A stretch of 6,549 nt of DNA from Eubacterium sp. (GTDB lineage Bacteria > Bacillota_A > Clostridia > Peptostreptococcales > Anaerovoracaceae): assembly GCA_021769545.1 (NCBI GenBank), contig JAETSS010000077.1, positions 1 through 6,549 of the forward strand, in the 5' to 3' direction. Every line of letters starts with the position of its first letter. Position 1 is the stretch's first letter. A model generated the notes under the pieces. The model was given only the letters and a program-made list of their open reading frames with translations. It was not told the origin of the DNA and did not search any database. Below, one piece after another: positions 1-6,549 of the stretch. The position numbers were made by a program, and so were the translations under genes.

Positions 1-174
1 TCAAGCAACTGGTAGCCGGGACGAAGTTCGAAACGGGGCAACTCCACGTCAAATACGATGTCTTCTTTTGAACACGCGCCTATAAGAGGAAGCAGCATAA
101 GAAGCCAAAGATATGAAGATAACGCCGAGGTATTTACCAAGCTGGCGAAGGCTTTGGCAGTAAGAGGTAGATAA
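1..174 (+). pseudogene. ispA: Broken 3' end of a probable ispA (polyprenyl diphosphate synthase), frame not intact
   Basis: IspA condenses IPP with DMAPP/GPP to give GPP/FPP, the step after the MEP pathway. The last stretch, read in the frame ending at TAA 172-174, gives NAEVFTKLAKALAVRGR. Its spacing of Leu/Ala and a final basic Arg tail resembles the last helix of bacterial IspA proteins (E. coli IspA ends in ALEALADYIIQRNK), and the position directly before dxs is where ispA normally sits. No forward frame is open across the segment: this frame has TAG at 13-15, the second frame has TAA at 83-85 and 98-100, and the third has TGA at 69-71. IspA-like fragments appear piecewise in different frames: QATGSRDEVRNG from 2, SSFEHA near 61, and EEAA then EAKDM near 86-115. 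That suggests several small indels. Piecewise matching by eye is weak evidence. An alternative is an unrelated gene ending at 71 plus a 38-codon ORF from ATG 58, which has no ribosome binding site. Confidence 0.35.
164..168 (+). promoter_or_regulatory. Ribosome binding site of dxs
   Basis: GAGGT lies 8 nt before the ATG at 177, inside the last codons of the preceding frame. The preceding stop (TAA 172-174) is only 2 nt from that ATG, which is the usual arrangement for translationally coupled operon genes and supports this start for dxs. Confidence 0.6.
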
Positions 175-176
175 GA

Positions 177-2432
177 ATGAATGAATATCTTGATAAGTTT
201 GATTTTCCCGATGATCTGAAGGATATGGGATACGACGAATTAGAGCTTTTGACATATGAGATCAGAGATTTCCTCGTTAGCGAGGTCTCTGCTACGGGAG
301 GACACCTTTCTTCAAATCTTGGAGCCGTGGAGCTTTCCATAGCATTGCACAGGACATTCGATGCTCCCAAGGACAAGCTTATCTGGGACGTTGGACATCA
401 GACCTATGTCCATAAGATACTGACTGGACGTGCCGGAAGATTCCCCACCATGCGGCAGATGGGAGGAATGAGCGGCTTTCCCAAATCGGCGGAAAGCCCA
501 TACGATGTATTCGACACGGGTCACAGCAGTTCATCCATTTCCCTGGCGCTGGGAATGGCGGCAGCCAGAGATCTGGCGGGCGAAGATTACAATGTGGTCC
601 CCATCATAGGCGACGGCGCCATGACGGGCGGACTTGCCTTTGAGGCCCTCAACAATATCGGGACTCTGGATTCGAAGCTGATCGTCGTGCTCAACGATAA
701 CGGCATGTCCATCTCACACAATACGGGAGGCTTGTCAAAGCATCTCAGCAAGCTGCGCAGCTCCAGGAAATACATATCCATGAAGGCGCAGATAAAGAAA
801 AACGTTTCAAAGGTCCCTGTCATAGGCGAAGGCGTGGTAGCTGGAATGCAGCATGCCAGGGATTCCATAAAATATGCCATGATAGACGGCGTGCTGTTCG
901 AAGCGCTGGGACTCAAATACTTTGGCCCCATAGACGGACACGATATCAGAGAAATGTGCGAGACCTTTGAGCTGGCCAAGGAAGCGGAAGGACCTGTTTT
1001 GATACATGTCATTACGAAAAAAGGCAAGGGCTACAGCAAGGCCGAAGAAAAGCCCAACGTTTTTCACGGCATAGGCCCCTTCGATATGGATACGGGCGAG
1101 GTGCTGAAAAAATCAGATAAACCGTCATATTCAAAGGTGTTTGGCAATAAACTGACAGAGATGGCTCAAAAAGATGACAAGATAGTCGCAGTAAGTGCTG
1201 CTATGATGGAGGGAACGGGTCTTGCGGAGTTCCACGAGCGTTTTCCCGACAGAGCCTTTGACGTAGGCATCGCGGAGGGTCATGCGGTGACCTTTGCGGC
1301 AGGTCTTGCAAAGGCCGGTATGAAGCCTTTCGTAGCCATATACTCCACCTTCCTGCAGAGGGCATATGATCAGATCGTGGAGGATATATGTCTCCAGAAC
1401 CTGCCGGTAGTGCTGTGTATAGACAGAGCCGGCATAGTTGGAGCCGACGGAGAGACACATCACGGCATATTCGACCTCAGCTATCTCAAGCACATACCAA
1501 ATATGACAGTCATGGCGCCTAAGGACGGAGCGGAGCTTGAAGCTATGCTCCAGATCGCAGCGGCCTGCAGCGGTCCGTGCGCCATAAGATACCCGAGAGG
1601 CACTGCGCCTCAGCTGGGCTTCGACACGCCGCCGGAGTACGGAAGAGCACAGCAGCTGAAAGAAGGCGACGACGTTGAGATCTGGGCTGTGGGAGCCATG
1701 GTGCAGAAGGCGCTGGAGGCTTCAGAGATACTTGAAAAGAAGGGGATACGGGCAGGCGTTGTAAACATGGCCTTCCTGAGACCTCTCGATACGGATATGC
1801 TTAGGAAATCGGCAAAGAAGCATTCTCTCATAGTGACCCTCGAAGACAATGTGATCTCAGGCGGAGCAGGAGAGGATATAAGCGGCGTACTGGCAGGCAG
1901 CGGCACTGACATCATCACTATAGGATGGCCCGCAAGGTTCATAGAACACGGGACATGCGACGAGCTTTACAGCAAGTACGGCATGGACGGACAGGCCATA
2001 GCGGAAAGGATAATACGGAAACTTGAAGGAGAGACTCGATGTTATATTAACGGCGAAGGGGCTTTTCCCTTCCAGAGAACAGGCCAAGGCGTCAGTCATG
2101 GCAGGATTGATATATGTGGACGGACAGCGCGTAGACAAACCGGGGACGCAGGTGGACGAGACAGCCGAGATAACGGTGAAGGAAGCACTCTGCCCATATG
2201 TGAGCAGGGGAGGACTCAAGCTGGAAAAGGCACTGGAGACCTTCGGTTTTTCACTCCAGGACGCCGTTGCTGTGGATATAGGAGCATCCACGGGAGGCTT
2301 TACCGACTGCATGCTGCAGAAGGGGGCAAGGAAGGTATTCGCAATAGACGTGGGATACGGTCAGCTGGACTGGAAGCTGAGGAACGATCCGCGTGTCGTA
2401 AACATGGAAAAGATAAACGTCAGGTATCTTGA
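177..2432 (+). CDS. dxs: 1-deoxy-D-xylulose-5-phosphate synthase, frame running on past the normal C-terminus
   Basis: This cytoplasmic thiamine-diphosphate enzyme joins pyruvate and glyceraldehyde 3-phosphate to make 1-deoxyxylulose 5-phosphate, the entry to the MEP isoprenoid pathway and a precursor of thiamine and pyridoxal. Visible marks are GGHLSSNLG with His43, DVGHQTYVHK with His74, and the ThDP/Mg motif GDGAMTGG (145-152) paired with NDN at 173-175. The second (pyrimidine) domain has catalytic Glu367 in IAEGHA, followed by DRAG (416-419) and GETHHG (425-430). A transketolase C-terminal domain follows at about 495-615. The family is about 620 residues long and recognisable sequence ends at AERIIRKLEGE (residue 619, base 2033). 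There is no stop there: the frame stays open for 132 more codons to TGA 2430-2432, entirely over tlyA in another frame. That tail is about one third Gly plus Arg and looks like out-of-frame reading of tlyA. The true end may be TGA 2024-2026 if one base is missing just upstream. Identity is certain; the 3' end is not. Confidence 0.95.
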   Translation: MNEYLDKFDFPDDLKDMGYDELELLTYEIRDFLVSEVSATGGHLSSNLGAVELSIALHRTFDAPKDKLIWDVGHQTYVHKILTGRAGRFPTMRQMGGMSGFPKSAESPYDVFDTGHSSSSISLALGMAAARDLAGEDYNVVPIIGDGAMTGGLAFEALNNIGTLDSKLIVVLNDNGMSISHNTGGLSKHLSKLRSSRKYISMKAQIKKNVSKVPVIGEGVVAGMQHARDSIKYAMIDGVLFEALGLKYFGPIDGHDIREMCETFELAKEAEGPVLIHVITKKGKGYSKAEEKPNVFHGIGPFDMDTGEVLKKSDKPSYSKVFGNKLTEMAQKDDKIVAVSAAMMEGTGLAEFHERFPDRAFDVGIAEGHAVTFAAGLAKAGMKPFVAIYSTFLQRAYDQIVEDICLQNLPVVLCIDRAGIVGADGETHHGIFDLSYLKHIPNMTVMAPKDGAELEAMLQIAAACSGPCAIRYPRGTAPQLGFDTPPEYGRAQQLKEGDDVEIWAVGAMVQKALEASEILEKKGIRAGVVNMAFLRPLDTDMLRKSAKKHSLIVTLEDNVISGGAGEDISGVLAGSGTDIITIGWPARFIEHGTCDELYSKYGMDGQAIAERIIRKLEGETRCYINGEGAFPFQRTGQGVSHGRIDICGRTARRQTGDAGGRDSRDNGEGSTLPICEQGRTQAGKGTGDLRFFTPGRRCCGYRSIHGRLYRLHAAEGGKEGIRNRRGIRSAGLEAEERSACRKHGKDKRQVS
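2005..2025 (+). promoter_or_regulatory. tlyA start region: weak ribosome binding site and TTG start inside dxs
   Basis: AAAGGA at 2005-2010 is followed 12 nt later by TTG 2023-2025. The tlyA frame has a stop, TAA 2011-2013, just upstream, so the start cannot be earlier. The next in-frame ATG (2098) would remove residues 1-25 and much of the S4 domain, which leaves TTG as the best start. The TTG overlaps TGA 2024-2026 in the arrangement TTGA, a common stop/start coupling form, but that TGA is not in the dxs frame as sequenced. Confidence 0.55.
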
Positions 2433-2814
2433 TACGGATACTGTGGATAAGGACGTCGATTTTATAAGCATCGACGTTTCATTCATATCACTGAGGCTCG
2501 TATTTCCGGTGGCGGAAAAGCTGCTGTCGGAGGAAGGCAGTCTGGTATGCCTCGTAAAGCCTCAGTTTGAGGCGGGAAGAAGCCAGGTGGGAAAGAAGGG
2601 CATCGTAAGAGATGCCGCCGTACACAGAGAAGTCATAAGAAACGTGATGGAATACGGCAGGGCCAACGGACTTTACAGCCACGGGCTTACCTTTTCTCCC
2701 GTAACGGGGACCAAGGGGAACATAGAGTATCTTCTTTACATGAAGAAAACAAAGACCGATACGGAGCCCGATATAGACGGGATCGTAGAGGCATCGCACC
2801 GACAGCTGGTGTAG
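2023..2814 (+). CDS. tlyA: TlyA family rRNA (cytidine-2'-O)-methyltransferase / hemolysin A family protein
   Basis: TlyA proteins use S-adenosylmethionine to methylate ribose 2'-hydroxyls of cytidines at the ribosomal subunit interface (C1920 of 23S rRNA and, in type II enzymes, C1409 of 16S rRNA; E. coli numbering). Loss of TlyA in mycobacteria gives capreomycin resistance. The 263-residue protein has an N-terminal S4 RNA-binding domain (about 3-60: MKERLDVIL, then SREQAKASVMAG). An FtsJ/RrmJ-like methyltransferase domain follows, with the SAM motif DIGASTGGFTD (85-95) and AIDVGYGQL (107-115). By analogy with the family's Lys-Asp-Lys-Glu set, Lys66 (YVSRGGLKL), Asp151 (IDVSF), Lys179 (VKPQFE) and Glu235 (NIEYLLY) are the likely catalytic residues. 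Length and the compact N-terminus fit a type I (23S-only) enzyme, which is an inference. Start is TTG; see the separate start-region entry. It follows dxs as in many Firmicutes, and the next gene begins 26 nt after its stop. Confidence 0.93.
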   Translation: MKERLDVILTAKGLFPSREQAKASVMAGLIYVDGQRVDKPGTQVDETAEITVKEALCPYVSRGGLKLEKALETFGFSLQDAVAVDIGASTGGFTDCMLQKGARKVFAIDVGYGQLDWKLRNDPRVVNMEKINVRYLDTDTVDKDVDFISIDVSFISLRLVFPVAEKLLSEEGSLVCLVKPQFEAGRSQVGKKGIVRDAAVHREVIRNVMEYGRANGLYSHGLTFSPVTGTKGNIEYLLYMKKTKTDTEPDIDGIVEASHRQLV

Positions 2815-2824
2815 ATCGATTAAA

Positions 2825-2829
2825 AGGAG
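2825..2829 (+). promoter_or_regulatory. Ribosome binding site of the aminotransferase gene
   Basis: AGGAG lies 11 nt before ATG 2841 within the 26-nt gap after tlyA. The gap contains no convincing promoter or hairpin terminator, so the gene is probably cotranscribed with tlyA. Confidence 0.6.
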
Positions 2830-2840
2830 AGATATAGTAT

Positions 2841-4031
2841 ATGCATATAGCAACAAAGATGTTAAAACTGGAACATTCACCCATACGACGCTTCAACGGC
2901 TATGCCCTTGAAGCAGAGAAGCAGGGAAAGAAAATATACCGTTTGAATATAGGACAGCCGGATATAGAGACTCCCCGGTGCTTTCTCGACGCCATAAGGA
3001 ATTTCGATGACAAGGTCATCGCCTATTCGGAATCGGGCGGAGAAGCGGCACTGCAGGATGCCGTATCGGACTATTTCAAATCATACGGTATGGATTTCGG
3101 CAGAGACGATATCATGATAACCAACGGAGGCTCCGAGGCCCTCAGCATGGTTTTCACGTCGATCCTGGATCCCGATGACGAAGTGCTCATTGCCGAGCCT
3201 TTTTATGCCAATTATCATACATTCATCACGGCTGCAGGCGGGAATATCGTACCTATCACCACCGTGGCAGAGGACGGATACGACTATGCCAAGCGTGAGC
3301 TGATAGAAGCGGCTATAACAGATAAAACGAGAGCCATCTGCTGCACCAACCCTGGCAATCCTACGGGACGTATACTCAGCGAGGATGATATAAGACTTAT
3401 CGGACAGATCGCCATAGAGCACGATCTCTGGATAATCGCAGACGAGGTGTACAGAGAATTCGCCTACGATGACAGAAAGATAGCATCCTTCGGACTATTC
3501 CCGGAAATACGTGACAGAGTCATAATCATAGACTCGGTCTCAAAGAGATTTTCAGCATGCGGAGCAAGAGTCGGCGTACTGGCCAGCAAGAATGAGGTTA
3601 TTATGGATATCGTCATGAAGATAGCCCAGGGAAGGCTGTGCTGTCCTACGCTGGATCAGATAGGAGCTGCGGCGCTGTACAGGCTGGACAGCTCATACTA
3701 CAGCGAGATGAAAGAAGAATACGAATCCAGAAGGGACGCCGTATACGAAGAACTCAGCAAGATTCCGGGCATCGTGTGTCAGAAGCCGGGCGGCTCCTTT
3801 TACATCATGGCAAAGCTGCCTGTAGATGACGTGGAGGATTTTCTTATGTATCTTCTGACTGAATTCGACGATAACGGCGAGACCGTCATGTTCTCTCCTG
3901 CGGAGGGCTTCTATGGTACGCCGGGACTGGGAAAAGACGAGATACGTATAGCATATGTGCTCAACAGCCGGGACATGCGAAGAGGCGCAGAGCTTATAAG
4001 ACTGGGGCTGGAAAGCTACAAAAACAGATGA
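2841..4031 (+). CDS. Class I/II PLP-dependent aminotransferase, aspartate aminotransferase-like
   Basis: This fold-type I aminotransferase of 396 residues transfers an amino group between an amino acid and a 2-oxo acid via pyridoxal phosphate. Family marks occur in order: LNIGQPDIETP (35-45) near the N-terminus, NGGSEA (95-100) in the phosphate-binding loop, NPGNPTG (170-176) with Asn173, DEVYREF (201-207) with Asp201 and Tyr204, and SVSKRFSACGARVG (232-245) with Schiff-base Lys235. The substrate-carboxylate Arg is Arg369 in DEIRIAYVL. All residues expected for activity are present and the length is normal. SKRFSACGAR and the closing TPGLGKDE..IAYVLN signature match a group found in Bacteroidales and Clostridia that is usually annotated as aspartate aminotransferase. 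The true amino-acid preference cannot be read from sequence, so I give no symbol. It lies between tlyA and mutS, 44 nt before the latter, and its neighbours suggest no pathway. Start ATG 2841 is supported by AGGAG upstream. Confidence 0.93.
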   Translation: MHIATKMLKLEHSPIRRFNGYALEAEKQGKKIYRLNIGQPDIETPRCFLDAIRNFDDKVIAYSESGGEAALQDAVSDYFKSYGMDFGRDDIMITNGGSEALSMVFTSILDPDDEVLIAEPFYANYHTFITAAGGNIVPITTVAEDGYDYAKRELIEAAITDKTRAICCTNPGNPTGRILSEDDIRLIGQIAIEHDLWIIADEVYREFAYDDRKIASFGLFPEIRDRVIIIDSVSKRFSACGARVGVLASKNEVIMDIVMKIAQGRLCCPTLDQIGAAALYRLDSSYYSEMKEEYESRRDAVYEELSKIPGIVCQKPGGSFYIMAKLPVDDVEDFLMYLLTEFDDNGETVMFSPAEGFYGTPGLGKDEIRIAYVLNSRDMRRGAELIRLGLESYKNR

Positions 4032-4063
4032 TTCAAATTATAAAGCAGGATTTACGGTTATTT

Positions 4064-4070
4064 GGGAGGT
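4064..4070 (+). promoter_or_regulatory. Ribosome binding site of mutS
   Basis: GGGAGGT, a strong match to the anti-Shine-Dalgarno sequence, lies 5 nt before ATG 4076 and fixes the mutS start. The 44-nt gap after the aminotransferase stop is AT-richer than its surroundings. I see no inverted repeat with a T-run and no confident -35/-10 pair in it. Confidence 0.7.
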
Positions 4071-4075
4071 ATTAA

Positions 4076-6549
4076 ATGGCGGCACCTAAGCTTTCACCGA
4101 TGATGCGGCAATATATGGAGATAAAGGAAGAGCATAAGGATTGCATCCTGTTTTTCAGGCTGGGTGATTTCTACGAGATGTTTTTTGAAGACGCCAAGCT
4201 TGCTTCCCGGGAACTGGAGCTTACCCTTACGGGAAAAAACTGCGGTATGGAGGAAAGGGCACCTATGTGCGGTGTTCCATTCCATTCTGCCGATACTTAT
4301 ATATCGCGGCTGGTGGAGAGAGGATATAAAGTCGCCATCTGTGAGCAGACGGAAGATCCTGCCGCGGCCAAGGGCATAGTTAAGCGCGAGGTCATCAGGA
4401 TCGTTACTCCCGGTACCGTTCTCAGCAGCGCTATGCTCAAGGAAAACGAAAACAGCTATATCGCATCGGTATTCATGGACGATGCTTCCATAGGTCTGGC
4501 TTACTGCGATATTTCCACCGGTGAGATCTGTCTCACGTCCATAAGCGGGCCGGGCAGCACGGAGAATCTGATAAACGAGCTGGTGAAGATCAATGCCAGG
4601 GAAATAGTTCTGGATGAATTTGCGTATGAGGCTGCTGATGCTGAGAGCATCAAGCCTGTTCTCGATGTATATTTCAATACGCTGGATGAATCGTATTACA
4701 GACCTGATGCCGTCAGAAGCGCCATCAAGAGACAATTCAGCGTATCGGCTCTGCTGGGCATCGGCGTGGAGGAAAACTCCGCAGCCGAGTTTGCGCTGGG
4801 GGCGCTTTTGATATATCTTCACGAGACCCAGAAAAATGCACTGGGACACATAGCCGATCTCAACACGTATTCCATCGGACAGCGAATGGCGCTGGACAAG
4901 GCTACCATCAAAAATCTCGAGCTGACAGAGACCCTGTTCGAAAAGAAACTCAGGGGCTCTCTTTTGGGTGTCCTGGATAAGACACATACCGCCATGGGCT
5001 CAAGAAAGCTCAAGCAGTGGATCAAGGAGCCGCTCAACGATGTTTCGGGGATATGTGAAAGACTGGACGCCGTCGAGGAGCTTCTGGACAATATACTCAT
5101 GAGAAACAATATCAAGGAGCATCTCAAGGCTGTATACGATTTTGAACGTCTCACGGGACGTATAGCGTGTGGTACAGCCAACGGCAGGGATCTCATAGCC
5201 TTGAGGAATTCCTGCAGGGTGCTGCCGTACATCAAGGAGGAGCTTTCGTCCTTCTCTTCCGGTCTGCTGACGCAGCTTGACGGCAGGATGGTTACGCTGC
5301 AGGAGGTCTATGATCTGATAGATTCATCCATAATGGAGGAGTCTCCTATAGTGATCAAAGAAGGCGGACTCATAAAGCCGGGATATTCCCCGGAGCTTGA
5401 TGAGCTGAAAAATTCCATCAAGGACGCGCAGGCGTGGATAGCGGGACTTGAAGGAACCGAGCGTGAACGCACGGGAATAAAGAATTTAAAAGTAGGATTC
5501 AACAAGGTATTCGGTTATTATCTCGAGGTTACGAAATCGTATTATGACCTGATACCCGATAATTACATAAGAAAACAGACGCTGGTCAACTGCGAGCGTT
5601 TCATAACTCCGGAGCTTAAGGAGACGGAACGTCTCGTCCTCAATGCGGAAACGAAGATAAACCAGATGGAATACGAGCTTTTCGTGGATATAAGACAGAG
5701 ACTGCAGTCCTTTACAAAGGAGATACAGGAAACGTCCAAGGCCATAGCGGAGCTGGACGTGCTGACTTCCTTCGCAGAGGTCAGCGAGAAAAACGATTAT
5801 ACCAAGCCCATCGTCGATGAAAGCGATGTGATATCCATACAGAAGGGCAGACATCCCGTCATCGAGCAGACCATAAAGGACGGTATTTTCGTAAGCAATG
5901 ATACGTATATAGACAAGCGTGAACAGAGTCTTCTGCTTATAACCGGACCCAACATGTCGGGTAAATCGACGTATATGCGTCAGACTGCGCTGATCGTCCT
6001 GATGGCGCAGGCAGGCTGCTTCGTTCCGTGCGAAAAGGCAAGGATAGGCGTATGCGACAGGATATTCACAAGGATAGGCGCCTCCGATAATCTTGCTCAG
6101 GGACAGAGCACGTTCTTCGTGGAAATGAGCGAGCTTTCGTATATACTCAATACGGCGACGGACCGAAGCCTCGTGATACTGGACGAGATAGGACGCGGTA
6201 CCAGCACGTACGACGGACTTTCCATAGCGTGGGCGGCAGCGGAATACCTGTGCAGACCGGGCAGGATGATACGAACGCTTTTTGCAACTCATTACCATGA
6301 GATGACGCAGCTTGAAGATACGCTGACCGGAGTAAGCAATCTCAATGTAGATGTTGCCGAGGAAAACGGCAACGTGGTCTTCCTACACCGGATCGTCAAG
6401 GGAAGCGCCAGCAGGAGCTACGGCATACATGTGGCAAAGCTGGCAGGTGCGCCTAAGGAGCTCCTTACGAGGGCAGAGGAAAGGCTGTATGAGCTGGAAA
6501 AGGGCGGCAGGGCCGCGGAGGAGCTCATGGCGGAGAATTCCGGTGCCTC
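4076..6549 (+). CDS. mutS: DNA mismatch repair protein MutS, 3' end cut by the window edge
   Basis: MutS dimers bind base mismatches and small loops, then use ATP to recruit MutL and start strand-specific repair. About 824 codons are present without a stop, and the family is roughly 850-900 residues, so only the C-terminal tail is missing. The N-terminal mismatch-reading domain has RLGDFYEMFF (28-37) with the Phe-X-Glu pair Phe32/Glu34 that stacks on the mismatch. A connector domain follows (about 120-250), then the lever region with ALGALLIYLHETQK (about 240-253). The clamp carries KVGFNKVFGYYLEVT (472-486). The ABC-type ATPase has Walker A GPNMSGKST (624-632), the signature region with NLAQGQSTFFVEMSE (672-686), Walker B LVILDE (699-704) followed by IGRGTS, and His739 in ATHYHE. 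All expected residues are intact. The helix-turn-helix dimer contact near 740-800 is included, while any beta-clamp-binding or tetramerisation tail lies outside. In many bacteria mutL follows directly. Confidence 0.98.
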   Translation, partial: MAAPKLSPMMRQYMEIKEEHKDCILFFRLGDFYEMFFEDAKLASRELELTLTGKNCGMEERAPMCGVPFHSADTYISRLVERGYKVAICEQTEDPAAAKGIVKREVIRIVTPGTVLSSAMLKENENSYIASVFMDDASIGLAYCDISTGEICLTSISGPGSTENLINELVKINAREIVLDEFAYEAADAESIKPVLDVYFNTLDESYYRPDAVRSAIKRQFSVSALLGIGVEENSAAEFALGALLIYLHETQKNALGHIADLNTYSIGQRMALDKATIKNLELTETLFEKKLRGSLLGVLDKTHTAMGSRKLKQWIKEPLNDVSGICERLDAVEELLDNILMRNNIKEHLKAVYDFERLTGRIACGTANGRDLIALRNSCRVLPYIKEELSSFSSGLLTQLDGRMVTLQEVYDLIDSSIMEESPIVIKEGGLIKPGYSPELDELKNSIKDAQAWIAGLEGTERERTGIKNLKVGFNKVFGYYLEVTKSYYDLIPDNYIRKQTLVNCERFITPELKETERLVLNAETKINQMEYELFVDIRQRLQSFTKEIQETSKAIAELDVLTSFAEVSEKNDYTKPIVDESDVISIQKGRHPVIEQTIKDGIFVSNDTYIDKREQSLLLITGPNMSGKSTYMRQTALIVLMAQAGCFVPCEKARIGVCDRIFTRIGASDNLAQGQSTFFVEMSELSYILNTATDRSLVILDEIGRGTSTYDGLSIAWAAAEYLCRPGRMIRTLFATHYHEMTQLEDTLTGVSNLNVDVAEENGNVVFLHRIVKGSASRSYGIHVAKLAGAPKELLTRAEERLYELEKGGRAAEELMAENSGA

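Noticed and set aside
58..174. A stand-alone 38-residue small protein from ATG 58 to TAA 172-174
   Set aside because: There is no ribosome binding site before ATG 58, and the C-terminal half looks like the end of IspA, so a fragment of a broken ispA is more likely.
1857..2312. A 151-codon reverse-strand open frame across the dxs/tlyA junction
   Set aside because: It is antisense to two conserved genes and Ser/Ala-rich without domains. It does not explain the missing dxs stop.
3638..3829. A 63-codon forward frame inside the aminotransferase gene
   Set aside because: It is an alternative frame of an intact, motif-complete gene, with no ribosome binding site or recognisable product.
4032..4075. 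A promoter or terminator between the aminotransferase gene and mutS
   Set aside because: The gap is short and AT-richer, but I find no inverted repeat with a T-run and no well-spaced -35/-10 pair.
4094..4987. A 297-codon reverse-strand open frame opposite mutS
   Set aside because: It lies entirely antisense to a mutS frame with every expected motif. Its translation shows no recognisable domain, and the openness follows from mutS rarely using TTA, CTA or TCA type codons in the relevant phase.
5486..6298. A 270-codon reverse-strand open frame opposite the mutS clamp and ATPase region
   Set aside because: It sits over the most conserved part of mutS, including Walker A and B. The product has no family resemblance and is best read as a shadow.

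Overview
The window is a compact, all-forward-strand stretch of bacterial chromosome, close to gene-saturated, with no mobile element, CRISPR array, RNA gene or repeat that I can see. Protein similarities, roughly balanced base composition, heavy use of ATA for Ile and AGA/AGG for Arg, strong GGAGG-type ribosome binding sites and the gene order all point to an anaerobic Bacillota of the class Clostridia. I cannot place it more finely from the sequence alone.

Layout: (1) positions 1-174 hold what looks like the 3' end of ispA (farnesyl/geranyl diphosphate synthase), but no forward frame is open across it. (2) dxs starts at 177; its conserved protein ends near 2033, yet its frame stays open to 2432. 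(3) tlyA, a ribosomal RNA 2'-O-methyltransferase/hemolysin-family gene, starts at a TTG at 2023 and ends at 2814. (4) A class I PLP-dependent aminotransferase of the type often labelled aspartate aminotransferase lies at 2841-4031. (5) mutS, the mismatch-recognition ATPase, starts at 4076 and runs off the window's right edge after about 824 codons.

How they fit together: ispA-dxs-tlyA is a conserved Firmicutes block (in Bacillus subtilis it sits within xseA-xseB-ispA-dxs-tlyA-ahrC-recN). dxs makes the first dedicated intermediate of the MEP isoprenoid pathway and ispA condenses its C5 products, while tlyA modifies the ribosome. Here the block is followed not by argR/recN but by an aminotransferase and mutS. 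The junctions are short (2 nt, an overlap, 26 nt, 44 nt) and I see no terminator between genes, so a single transcript is likely.

I did not find a novel system. The items worth a second look are the missing dxs stop codon with its 410-nt out-of-frame overlap of tlyA, and the fractured ispA end. Both could be genuine gene decay or evolution, or sequence errors.
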